Below are positions 15,914-24,034 of a DNA stretch of 48,940 nucleotides, piece by piece; position 1 is the stretch's first letter; each line of letters begins with the position of its first letter. Origin of the DNA: Ruminococcus sp. Lineage in GTDB: Bacteria > Bacillota > Clostridia > Oscillospirales > Ruminococcaceae. Made by a program: the position numbers and the translations under genes. The stretch lies in NCBI GenBank assembly GCA_017622925.1, contig JAGAQC010000048.1, positions 1 through 48,940 of the forward strand, written 5' to 3'. Under the pieces are notes generated by a model. That model was not told the origin of the DNA. It was given only the letters and a program-made list of their open reading frames with translations, and did no database searches.

Positions 15914-17047
15914 TCACATTCCTATCATTTCGGAAAATTCCTTCATCATTTCCGAAATCATTATCTGCTGCGGACAGACCTGTTCGCAGCTTCGGCAGCC
16001 TATACAGTTTGACGGACGCTGATTTTCGGACATGCTTCCGACTGCCATAGGCGCAAGAAATCCGCCGCCTGTTATTTTATGTTCGTTGTAAAGCGCGATA
16101 AGGTCGGGGATAGGCAGCTCCTGCGGACAATGGCTCGTACAGTAATGGCAAGCCGTACATGGGAGACCGCCTTTCTTTGTTTCCTCGTCGGCAAGCGCGA
16201 CTATACGCTTGAATTCGTCTTTGTTCAGCGGTTTATCCTCGCTCCATATTGCGATATTTTCTTTTAGCTGTTCCATGTTGGACATTCCCGAAAGCACCAT
16301 TGTTACGCCCGGTATCGCCTGTAAAAATCTGAACGCCCATGCAGGAACGCTTTCATCGGGACGCATTGATCTCATAATGCTTTTCATTTTTTCGGTAGCG
16401 TCGGCAAGCTTTCCGCCGCGGACAGGCTCCATGACCCAGACGGGGATATTATGCTTTTGGATAAGCTCCACCTTTGCCTGAGCGTTCTGAAAATGCCAAT
16501 CCATGTAATTTACCTGAAGCTGACAAAATTCCATATGTTCGCCGTAAGCGTCAAGAAAACGCTGTATCACGTTCAGATCGCCGTGCGCTGAAAATCCGAG
16601 GTGACGTATTCTGCCGTTCCTTTTTTGTTCGAGAAGGTAATCAAGGATACCGAAATCGGGGTTCAGATAGTCGTCAATGTTTCCCTCGTATACGTTGTGG
16701 AATAAGTAAAAATCAAAATAAGGCGTTTGGCATTTTTCAAGCTGTTTCTCGAAGATTTCCCTGACTTTCGGCATATTCGAGTTGTCATAGCCCGGAAATT
16801 TTGAAGCAAGGTAGTAGCTTTCCCTCGGATACTTTGAAAGGAATCTGCCTGCTGTAAGTTCCGAATTGCCGTTGTGATAGCCCCATGCGGTATCATAGTA
16901 ATTGATGCCGCTTTTCATGGCGAGGTCGATCATTTCGGCAGCTTTTGCTTCGTCGATCTGCGAATCGTTGCCGTCAATTACAGGCAGTCTCATCATTCCG
17001 AGACCAAGCCCCGACAGCTTAATGTCCTGAAAACTTCTGTAGATCAT
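15914..17047 (-). CDS. Aldo/keto reductase with two C-terminal 4Fe-4S motifs
   Basis: A 377-residue oxidoreductase. Residues 1-285 form an aldo/keto reductase barrel; likely tetrad residues lie in NYYDTAWGYH (Asp, Tyr), YYLASKFPG (Lys) and DFYLFHNVY (His). The C-terminus adds a bacterial-ferredoxin-type domain with two clusters, Cys297/300/303/307 and Cys348/351/354/358, both followed by CPQ. This architecture is common in anaerobes, where electrons may come from ferredoxin as well as NAD(P)H. GAGGAGG precedes the ATG. First gene of a three-gene operon. Substrate unknown. Confidence 0.93.
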   Translation of the reverse strand: MIYRSFQDIKLSGLGLGMMRLPVIDGNDSQIDEAKAAEMIDLAMKSGINYYDTAWGYHNGNSELTAGRFLSKYPRESYYLASKFPGYDNSNMPKVREIFEKQLEKCQTPYFDFYLFHNVYEGNIDDYLNPDFGILDYLLEQKRNGRIRHLGFSAHGDLNVIQRFLDAYGEHMEFCQLQVNYMDWHFQNAQAKVELIQKHNIPVWVMEPVRGGKLADATEKMKSIMRSMRPDESVPAWAFRFLQAIPGVTMVLSGMSNMEQLKENIAIWSEDKPLNKDEFKRIVALADEETKKGGLPCTACHYCTSHCPQELPIPDLIALYNEHKITGGGFLAPMAVGSMSENQRPSNCIGCRSCEQVCPQQIMISEMMKEFSEMIGM

Positions 17048-17076
17048 GTTTTTTCCTCCTCATTAAGTTATTGCAA

Positions 17077-17119
17077 TAGACCTCCTCGTAAACTGTTTTT
17101 CAGTTTTCAAGGAGGTCTA
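17077..17119. repeat. Short palindrome with TAGACC ends
   Basis: A perfect 10-bp stem TAGACCTCCT/AGGAGGTCTA encloses a second hairpin AAACTG/CAGTTT. Its ends match those of the 165-bp inverted repeat at 40488-40652. It lies between the GGDEF terminator hairpin and the reductase start. Confidence 0.65.
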
Positions 17120-17165
17120 ATATCCCGTCAAAGCTGTGGCTGATTGCAGATCTGACGGGATTTAT
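17120..17165 (-). terminator. Hairpin after the GGDEF gene
   Basis: ATCCCGTCA/TGACGGGAT stem (17122-17130 with 17153-17161). Downstream of the GGDEF stop on the minus strand, but the T tract there is poor; the plus-strand side is T-richer. It shares 13 bp of 5' arm and loop words CTGTG and GCAGA with 14822-14865. Confidence 0.55.
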
Positions 17166-17174
17166 TTATAGATA

Positions 17175-19097
17175 CTATCCTCTGAGATGCTTTGATTTTT
17201 TCTTCTTACGCTTTGTCTCGTACATTACCTTATCCGCCTCGGTAACGAATCTGAAAAGATCCTCGCCCATTTTCGGAACGGCAATAACGTAACCCGTGGA
17301 AGCGGAAAGCTCGTATCCGTTATCCGACGCATTATTGTACCAAAGAATATTTTCCTGTATCTTTGCGGTAAGCTGTTTTGCGTCCTCATCGGAAAAATCT
17401 GCGGCAAAAACTATAAACTCGTCTCCGCCGAAACGGCAGAATATCTCTCCCTCCGTACATGAACGGGTAAGCACATCGGCTACCGCGCGGATAGCCTCGT
17501 CGCCGACAGCGTGACCGAACGTATCGTTTATTCCCTTCAAGCCGTCAAGGTCAATGAACATGAGCATGATATTTCGGGCGGACTCGGCGCAGTTTCTAAA
17601 AATCTCCGTAGTTGCGAGAACGAATCCGTTGCGGTTGTAAATGCCCGAAAACGTATCCTGCGCATAGAGATTGCCGAGCTTTTTCACAGCGTAATCGAGG
17701 GCGTTCCTCTTGCGGATATTTTCAAGGGAGTTGTTTACCGTAATGCACCACGATTGAAACATGGCGTTATGAAGCGATACACGGCAGTTATTTGTCGCCA
17801 TATAGCCGAGACACCGTTCGCCGAAATGAAGCGGCAGAAAATAATAAAATTTCTCGCCGTCCTGATTATCGGGGAGCTTCGGGATAAGTTCTCCGACGCT
17901 TGTTTTTACATCGTCAAAAAACTCCCCTTTACAATAGGCAATAGGAATACTTACATTTTCGGTATAAGAAGTGGGAATATCCTCCTTTTTGCGGATATTG
18001 CCGTTATCCTCGATAAACTGGGAATCCCAGTTCTCGTTGAGACAGAAATAAAATTCCTCGGGATCCATGAATTTTATAAAATTCTTCATTGAAAGGATAT
18101 AATCGTCAAAATTATCCGCGCCGTTAAGCTCGCATGAAAGACGGTTAAAAACGGACATATAGTGGTTCATGGATTCGATTCGGCTGTAATTGGCGATATT
18201 CAGCTCTTTGTATTCCTTTACGTCTTGAATTGCGCTGTCCTTGCAGCCGCAGCTTTCGGTAAACCGAGGAGACATATTAAGTATAACGCTCGCGGACTGT
18301 TTAATATCGTTAAATTTATTGAAAAGCATTCTACAGGCAAGCCGTCCCGATTGCAGCAAAGGGCGGTCTACGGACGTAAGCTCTACCCTCAGATTATGAT
18401 TGCTGAAAACGTTGTCGAATCCCGACACAGCTATTTCCTTTGGTATCAGGTAGCCTGCCTCATGAAGACTGTTTACGGCGGCGGCAGCCATAACATCGTT
18501 TGCGCAGATGATAGCCTGCGGCAGAGGGTCGCCGCTGTGCAGAAAATACTCGACAGCCGCTTTGCCCGAAGCTCCTCGGAAGTCCCCGTAAAAAATACGG
18601 TCGTCCTCGATAGTCAGCCCATTTTCTTCGAGAACCTTCAGAAACGCGCCAAGACGGTCCGCGCTTTCGGGATTATCGGCAGGGCCGGAAATATAATTAA
18701 ATCTGCTGAAACCGTGAACTTTTATAAAATGCTCCGTTATTTCTCTCATGGCGGAGCAGTTATCTATACCAATATGAAAAAGTCCCGGTACATCGTTATC
18801 TATGCTTACCGCCGGTATGCCTGCGGAAATAATACGTTTGAGAATATCGGAAACGGCAGGCTGATAGTCGATCGTATTCGTAAGCAGTATCGCACCGTCG
18901 AAGGCTTTGAAATCAGGCAGCTTAAAAATATTCATTTCACCGAAATCATGGCTTTTATTATCCATTACTCCCGTGAAAGAGGCGAATATAAAGCAATTAA
19001 GACCTAATTTTGAAGCCGACGACTGTATTCCTTTAAGTATACTGCTCTGATAAGTTTCATCTATGCCTGCAACGATAACAGCTATTTTTTTATTCAT
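17175..19097 (-). CDS. Periplasmic-binding-like sensor fused to GGDEF (diguanylate cyclase)
   Basis: A 640-residue cytoplasmic protein. Residues 1-290 are a LacI-type sugar-binding (periplasmic-binding-protein I) domain with no signal peptide and no helix-turn-helix; motifs include AIICANDVMAAAAVNSLHEAG and PKEIAVSGFDNV. A middle region (about 300-475) may be GAF-like. The C-terminal GGDEF domain has an intact active site, RFGGDEF with GGDEF at 557-561, and substrate segment DLDGLKGINDTFGHAVGD. No RxxD inhibitory site is present five residues ahead. It should make cyclic di-GMP in response to an intracellular sugar or nucleoside-like ligand. The basic tail KRKKKKSK is notable. No EAL or HD-GYP gene is nearby. 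Confidence 0.9.
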   Translation of the reverse strand: MNKKIAVIVAGIDETYQSSILKGIQSSASKLGLNCFIFASFTGVMDNKSHDFGEMNIFKLPDFKAFDGAILLTNTIDYQPAVSDILKRIISAGIPAVSIDNDVPGLFHIGIDNCSAMREITEHFIKVHGFSRFNYISGPADNPESADRLGAFLKVLEENGLTIEDDRIFYGDFRGASGKAAVEYFLHSGDPLPQAIICANDVMAAAAVNSLHEAGYLIPKEIAVSGFDNVFSNHNLRVELTSVDRPLLQSGRLACRMLFNKFNDIKQSASVILNMSPRFTESCGCKDSAIQDVKEYKELNIANYSRIESMNHYMSVFNRLSCELNGADNFDDYILSMKNFIKFMDPEEFYFCLNENWDSQFIEDNGNIRKKEDIPTSYTENVSIPIAYCKGEFFDDVKTSVGELIPKLPDNQDGEKFYYFLPLHFGERCLGYMATNNCRVSLHNAMFQSWCITVNNSLENIRKRNALDYAVKKLGNLYAQDTFSGIYNRNGFVLATTEIFRNCAESARNIMLMFIDLDGLKGINDTFGHAVGDEAIRAVADVLTRSCTEGEIFCRFGGDEFIVFAADFSDEDAKQLTAKIQENILWYNNASDNGYELSASTGYVIAVPKMGEDLFRFVTEADKVMYETKRKKKKSKHLRG

Positions 19098-19224
19098 TGA
19101 TCAAATCACCATCCCGTGTAGGCAATCTCCAAAACATGCGAGGTTGCCTGTAGTCATATCAAAAACTATGACGGAGTTCCGTTTAAATTCGTCGCTGTTA
19201 CAAACAGTCGGCGAGTAAATTTTT
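19098..19224 (-). promoter_or_regulatory. Structured leader of the GGDEF sensor gene
   Basis: On the minus strand the leader can form three hairpins in series: CTGTT/AACAG (19195-19207), GTCATA/TATGAC (19153-19172) and AGGCAA/TTGCCT (19120-19149). No match to cyclic di-GMP riboswitch cores was recognised. The stretch 19260-19468 holds nothing I can name. Confidence 0.35.
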
Positions 19225-19230
19225 AAAACA

Positions 19231-19259
19231 ATTATACACACAAAATCACGTACCACTAA
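19231..19259 (-). promoter_or_regulatory. Possible promoter of the GGDEF sensor gene
   Basis: TATAAT (19231-19236 read on minus) with a weak TTAGTG -35 (19254-19259), 17-bp spacer. Confidence 0.4.
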
Positions 19260-19468
19260 CATCTATTAACATTATACAACAATTCAAAAGAAAAATCAAT
19301 AGTTTTTGTATTTTTAATTTATATAACTGATTTATATTTTGAAATTACTTAATGCGGTCTTAATTTAGCACGTTTTACGTTAAGTTGCCGTAAAATCCAA
19401 AAAATTCGCAGTTAATTTCAAAAAAATTCGTCATATAGACGAAAATCAACAAAGGTCCATTGTTAATA

Positions 19469-19496
19469 TTGACAAACCGTGAAAATATGCTATACT
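19469..19496 (+). promoter_or_regulatory. Promoter of ppa-prs
   Basis: TTGACA at 19469-19474 and TATACT at 19491-19496, 16-bp spacer. Gives a leader of about 105 nt. Confidence 0.75.
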
Positions 19497-19502
19497 ATTA
19501 TT

Positions 19503-19608
19503 ATAAGATTTTTTTATTCGGTTGATACTGATCTGTCATCGCTGTGCGGACAAGCTTTCGCCCGTAAAGAGCGAACTTCGATCAGTATAAACAAGGGAGA
19601 GCGATTTC
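19503..19608 (+). promoter_or_regulatory. Structured leader of the pyrophosphatase gene
   Basis: A perfect 9-bp closing stem ATACTGATC/GATCAGTAT (19525-19533 with 19580-19588) encloses 46 nt with further GC-rich pairing potential, and ends just before the GGGAGAG ribosome binding site. Unrecognised; candidate regulatory RNA. Confidence 0.45.
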
Positions 19609-20142
19609 ATGAAGAATATATGGCACGATATAAGCCCGAAACGAATAAGTCCCGATCAGTTCTTCGCCGTTATCGAAATAGGCAAGGGCAGTAAGATAAA
19701 ATACGAGCTGGACAAAGAGACAGGCTTTATAAAAATGGACAGAATACTCCATACGTCAACTCACTATCCCGCAAATTACGGTTTTATCCCGAGAACCTAC
19801 TCCGACGATAACGACCCTCTGGACGTGCTTGTGCTGTGTTCGGAAAAGCTTATGCCGCTGACGCTTGTAAAATGCTATCCTATCGGCGTTATCCGCATGA
19901 TGGACAACGACCATGAGGACAATAAGATAATAGCCGTCCCCGTAGACGACCCGAATTACAACATGTACATGGATATAGAGCAGCTTCCAAAGCATATTTT
20001 CGATGAAATGAGACATTTTTTCACGGTTTACAAGGAGCTTGAAAGCAAAACAACGGTAGTCAACGAGGTCGATCACGCAGACGCCGCAAAGAAGATCATT
20101 GAACACGATATTGAAAATTATATCGAAAATTTCTGTAAATGA
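19609..20142 (+). CDS. ppa: Inorganic pyrophosphatase (family I)
   Basis: A 177-residue soluble enzyme that hydrolyses pyrophosphate to phosphate, pulling biosynthetic reactions forward. The family I signature DNDPLDVLV and PANYGFIP substrate segment are present; length is typical of bacterial family I. GGGAGAG lies before the ATG. Co-transcribed with PRPP synthetase 48 nt downstream, a sensible pair for nucleotide metabolism, and preceded by an unusual structured leader. Confidence 0.95.
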   Translation: MKNIWHDISPKRISPDQFFAVIEIGKGSKIKYELDKETGFIKMDRILHTSTHYPANYGFIPRTYSDDNDPLDVLVLCSEKLMPLTLVKCYPIGVIRMMDNDHEDNKIIAVPVDDPNYNMYMDIEQLPKHIFDEMRHFFTVYKELESKTTVVNEVDHADAAKKIIEHDIENYIENFCK

Positions 20143-20190
20143 GCTTTTAATTCATAAAATGAATTTAAATAAAAATAAGGAGTCAAAAAT

Positions 20191-21330
20191 ATGTCCGCAT
20201 TCGGAGGAAATCTTTTCAGCAGCGAAATTTCCGCTGCGCCCATCGGAATCATCGCAATGAACAGCATCACGGAGCTTGGCGCTAAGATCAACGATTATCT
20301 CGTTGACTGGTCAAGACTTGCAGGCTACGACACCGACAGCTTCCTTATCGAGGCTGAATGTCCCCGATTCTCCTCGGGCGACGGCAAGGGTCTTATCAAA
20401 TCGACAGTCCGCGGCAAGGATCTTTTCATTATCGTTGACGTCGGCAACTACAATGTAAAATACGACTACTTCGGCATGGAGAACGCCATGTCCCCCGACG
20501 ACCATTTTCAGGATCTGAAACGTATAATACAGGCTGCGTCGGGAAAGGCTCACCGTGTAAACGTGATAATGCCCATTCTCTACGGCGGCAGACAGCACCG
20601 CAGAAGCTACCGCGAATCTCTTGACTGCGCATGCGCTTTGCAGGAACTGGAGGCAATGGGAGTTTCAAATATCGTAACGTTTGACGCCCACGACCCGAGA
20701 GTTCAGAACGCTATCCCGCTTATGGGCTTCGATAACGTAATGCCCACATATCAGGTACTTAAATGCCTTCTCCGTGACATAAAAGACATCGAGCTTACAA
20801 AGGACAAGTTCATGGTTGTTTCCCCCGACGAGGGCGCACTTAACAGAAATATGTACTACGCGTCTGTCCTCGGTGTTGATATGGGAATGTTCTACAAACG
20901 CCGCGATTACTCGACTATCGTAAACGGCAGAAATCCCATAGTTGCTCACGAATATCTCGGAAATCCCGTTGAGGGCAAGGATATTTTCGTTGCGGACGAT
21001 ATTATCTCCTCGGGCGAATCAATGCTCGACCTTGCTTATAACCTCAAGAAAAAGAAAGCGGACAGAATTTTCACCTATGCGACATATACTATTTTCACCA
21101 ACGGTCTCGAAAAGTTCGATAAGGCTTATGAGGAAGGCGTTATCAGCGGAGTTCTCGGAACTAACCTCACTTACCGTTCTCCCGAGCTGCTGAGCCGTCC
21201 GTGGTTCCACGAGGTCGATGTTTCAAAGTACATTGCGTACTTTATTGAAGCTATCAACCACGACGTATCTATCAGCAAGATACTTGACCCCCATGCTAAA
21301 ATAGAAGCTCTTCTCAAAAACAGAAAATAA
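20191..21330 (+). CDS. prs: Ribose-phosphate pyrophosphokinase
   Basis: A 379-residue PRPP synthetase that makes phosphoribosyl pyrophosphate from ribose 5-phosphate and ATP for purine, pyrimidine, His and Trp synthesis. The PRPP-binding loop DDIISSGES is at 269-277, and the FDAHDPR and PILYGGRQHRR segments match the catalytic-site elements. It is longer than the usual 310-320 residue enzyme, with an N-terminal extension and insertions, as in the long form seen in Clostridia. AAGGAG precedes the ATG; ends at a strong bidirectional terminator. Confidence 0.92.
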   Translation: MSAFGGNLFSSEISAAPIGIIAMNSITELGAKINDYLVDWSRLAGYDTDSFLIEAECPRFSSGDGKGLIKSTVRGKDLFIIVDVGNYNVKYDYFGMENAMSPDDHFQDLKRIIQAASGKAHRVNVIMPILYGGRQHRRSYRESLDCACALQELEAMGVSNIVTFDAHDPRVQNAIPLMGFDNVMPTYQVLKCLLRDIKDIELTKDKFMVVSPDEGALNRNMYYASVLGVDMGMFYKRRDYSTIVNGRNPIVAHEYLGNPVEGKDIFVADDIISSGESMLDLAYNLKKKKADRIFTYATYTIFTNGLEKFDKAYEEGVISGVLGTNLTYRSPELLSRPWFHEVDVSKYIAYFIEAINHDVSISKILDPHAKIEALLKNRK

Positions 21331-21342
21331 ATATAAAAAATT

Positions 21343-21372
21343 ATCGGGTGAATTATTTCACCCGATTTTTTT
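21343..21372. terminator. Bidirectional terminator between prs and the solute-binding gene
   Basis: A perfect 10-bp stem ATCGGGTGAA/TTCACCCGAT, 4-nt loop, T-run on plus and an A-rich flank giving T-run on minus. Confidence 0.93.
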
Positions 21373-21390
21373 GCAATATAGGCGTGTCTG

Positions 21391-23775
21391 TCAGCTTTTT
21401 TCGCTTATTATGATAGACACTCTGTTCTGAATATGCTCGGCTGTCGTTTCGGCAGTCTGCTGACCTGCGAAATACAGAGCGGTTTCTTCCGAGCATACGT
21501 TTTGTATATCCTCATCGAGCAGCGTACCCAGCGTATCGCAGGACTTTATGTAATTTGCCAGCATATCTCTGTCTGCCTGCGTAATATTCGGTATCTCCAT
21601 TCCGCTTGCCGTGTGATTGGCGGTCATTTCGCTGTCCATCAGCTTTTCAAAGCTTTCGGAAAGTATCGGCATTCCTCCCGATTCACCGTTGTAGGGACCT
21701 GAACTAATTGATTGCTCGATATAATAGCTGATGAACGTCCATGCGCCCTCCTTGCATTTGCAGTTTTCGGTAATGCTGACAAGCGTTTCTACCGACAATC
21801 TGCCGCCCTTGCCGTTGGACGAGGGGTAGCCGACGAAAGTCAGTTCCTCGCCGCCGCCCTGCAAATACTTGCATAGCGAATATCCGAGCGGAGCTATTGT
21901 TTCATTAAGGATCGCATCATCTCTGAGCCATGTAAAGCGGTCTGTCCAGTAATTCTGATTAGCTTCTGCACCTTCTGTAAACTTATCGGGCATTGGAACT
22001 ACGTCAACGAAACGATTGCAAAATTCAAGGAGCTTTATAAATTCCTCCGATTGGAAATTGCAGGTCGCCGTTTCGTAGTCGATAAGGTCGTCAAAGCAAT
22101 ATGATAGGTCGTTGAACATTTCTTCCTTGTTGTAGCCGTCGTACCTGTGGACAGCGTTTACGGGAGGATTTTCGTAAAGCTCTGCCATTTCGTCAAACGT
22201 CCAGTTTTCTTTGCTGAAAACCTTTGTTTTGGCTACCATTGTTGAAACCCCGAATGAATTGCAAATCGCATAAAGCGAGCCGTCGGACGTTTCCATAGCT
22301 TTTAAGAAGTTCGGCAAAATAGTAGACTTATTGATTTTCGGGTCGTTTTCCATAAGCGGATAGAGGTCGGTGAAAACTCCCTTATGCTGATAATTCTGAT
22401 ATGTCGCAAAATCAAGACCGTAAATTATGTCGGGGGCTTCTCCTTTTATCAGCGCCATATTAAGCGCGTTGTTATTGAGCGAGCCTTGACCGAGTTCTTC
22501 ATCAGACTGTTCAAATTCCACTGTTTTGATCTTGTAGGTGTCCTGAGATTTATTGAAGTCGTTGATAAGCTCCCTCGGAATGTAATTGTACGGATTGGCA
22601 ATGGATATTTCGATGCGCTCGTCGGTTTCTCCCGGCTCTCTGGGGACTATTTTGTAAAGATGCGTGTTTGCAGAATCATTGTCGTCAACTGCCGTAAGAA
22701 AAACGTTATCGCCTAATGAAATTGTCGGACCGCTTTCAAGGCTGATGTCCTCATAGTCGATAATAAGCTTTTCTTCCCCTGCGTCGTTAATTCCGTACAG
22801 ACCGTCGGTAAGAGATACGTAGAATCTGTATTCACCGCTTCCGGGAGTAATACCGAAAGGCTCGTTATCGTTGGAGAAATTTGCGAACGGTTCTCCGACA
22901 TAACCGTCTTCGCCGAAATCGCAGAGATACGTGCAGAATTTTAAGTAGCCGTTTTCATCGGTGGTCTCGTCGTTGATACATAAAACAAGCTTTCCGTCAC
23001 GGTCGCGCATAAGAGAAGGAGCAGAAATTTCATAAGGATCGCCTTCAAGGGCAAAGACCTGAGAGATGTCGCCGTTTTGCGAAATTCTGAAAACCTTTCC
23101 GGACTCGGTGGAAACAAGTATACTGTCTCCGTCAGCTATTGTAGATTGGTAAGCTAAATATACCATATCTCCCGAGTTTCCATAGAAGTCATCGGTAGGT
23201 TCAAAATCAGTTTCCCAGAGAACTTCGCAGTTGCTGCTGTATTTGACAAGCTTGAATGAATACGTGCAGTTCGAGTTATATGTATTGTAATCAAAGGATT
23301 CGTCATATTCATCGGGGAGCTTCATTCCTCCGTGATCCTCCATGACGAGCAGCGTTATAAAAGAGCCGTCGGTGTTGAAAAGTATATCGCTGTTGGCGTA
23401 GTCTGCGCTGTAAAACTCATCGGGCTGCTTAAAAGTAAGGTCTTTGAATTCGTCAATGCTTTCAAAAGTATTCGGGACTTCTATCATACCTGTGGGCGAA
23501 TTTGGATCGGGGCATTCTTTGTTGCTGCACCAATTGCGCTGCAAATAGAATTTGTCCGAGTCGGGCAAAGTGATAAATCTGCTTATGTACCCGTAATCTA
23601 TCGGAAGTTCTATTTCTATGGCTTTGTAGCCGTTTGAAGCGGCTGAAAGCTCCTCGGTCTGAACTGCCGAGGATATATCGTTGGCGGAGTTATCATCGGA
23701 TCTCGGGAGCTTTCCGACATTTGAGCATGATGTCAGAGCTGCCACGGATAATATTAAAGCAATTAATTTTTTCAT
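21391..23775 (-). CDS. Solute-binding-like lipoprotein with N-terminal propeller-like region
   Basis: A 794-residue surface lipoprotein. The signal peptide ends LTSC, giving lipidated Cys about residue 17. Residues about 60-385 look like a beta-propeller or repeat-strand region (GDSILVSTESGKVFRISQNG, DRDGKLVLCIND). Residues about 390-790 resemble an extracellular solute-binding protein of the ABC sugar type: IEISIANPYNYIPRELINDFNKS, GEAPDIIYG, SLYAICNSFGVSTMVAKT and a KEGAWTFISYYI segment. No permease or ATPase lies nearby, so it is an orphan binding protein. Start set by GAAAGGAAAAATGTA-ATG; an upstream in-frame ATG at 23847 lies upstream of the promoter -35 and is rejected. Confidence 0.85.
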   Translation of the reverse strand: MKKLIALILSVAALTSCSNVGKLPRSDDNSANDISSAVQTEELSAASNGYKAIEIELPIDYGYISRFITLPDSDKFYLQRNWCSNKECPDPNSPTGMIEVPNTFESIDEFKDLTFKQPDEFYSADYANSDILFNTDGSFITLLVMEDHGGMKLPDEYDESFDYNTYNSNCTYSFKLVKYSSNCEVLWETDFEPTDDFYGNSGDMVYLAYQSTIADGDSILVSTESGKVFRISQNGDISQVFALEGDPYEISAPSLMRDRDGKLVLCINDETTDENGYLKFCTYLCDFGEDGYVGEPFANFSNDNEPFGITPGSGEYRFYVSLTDGLYGINDAGEEKLIIDYEDISLESGPTISLGDNVFLTAVDDNDSANTHLYKIVPREPGETDERIEISIANPYNYIPRELINDFNKSQDTYKIKTVEFEQSDEELGQGSLNNNALNMALIKGEAPDIIYGLDFATYQNYQHKGVFTDLYPLMENDPKINKSTILPNFLKAMETSDGSLYAICNSFGVSTMVAKTKVFSKENWTFDEMAELYENPPVNAVHRYDGYNKEEMFNDLSYCFDDLIDYETATCNFQSEEFIKLLEFCNRFVDVVPMPDKFTEGAEANQNYWTDRFTWLRDDAILNETIAPLGYSLCKYLQGGGEELTFVGYPSSNGKGGRLSVETLVSITENCKCKEGAWTFISYYIEQSISSGPYNGESGGMPILSESFEKLMDSEMTANHTASGMEIPNITQADRDMLANYIKSCDTLGTLLDEDIQNVCSEETALYFAGQQTAETTAEHIQNRVSIIISEKS

Positions 23776-23806
23776 TACATTTTTCCTTTCGCAAGCTTGC
23801 AAGTTC

Positions 23807-23835
23807 ATTATACATTTTGGTTTTCGTAAAGTCAA
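23807..23835 (-). promoter_or_regulatory. Promoter of the solute-binding lipoprotein gene
   Basis: TTGACT (23830-23835) and TATAAT (23807-23812) on minus, 17-bp spacer. Confidence 0.85.
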
Positions 23836-23951
23836 TAACTTTTGCAATTATTTTGCAAATATTTTGCATAATTATGTTTGGGTAATTTGTACAAATATAA
23901 TTCATTTATTGGTAATTTCCTACAAAAATAATCGAAAAGTAAAATGTTTTC

Positions 23952-23980
23952 TTGCATTTTGCTTAGAACTATGCTATAAT
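23952..23980 (+). promoter_or_regulatory. Promoter of the repeat/LRR protein gene
   Basis: TTGCAT at 23952-23957 and TATAAT at 23975-23980, 17-bp spacer. Confidence 0.75.
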
Positions 23981-24034
23981 TTAATTGATGTATTCATTTT
24001 TTCTTAAAATTTATCCCCTAAGAGGTGCATATAC

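Noticed and set aside
17175-19097. LacI-type transcription factor
   Set aside because: The ligand-binding domain resembles LacI, but there is no N-terminal helix-turn-helix and the C-terminus is GGDEF.
19098-19224. Cyclic di-GMP riboswitch ahead of the GGDEF gene
   Set aside because: I could not find the conserved core or tetraloop-receptor pattern of either known class; kept only as an unassigned structured leader.
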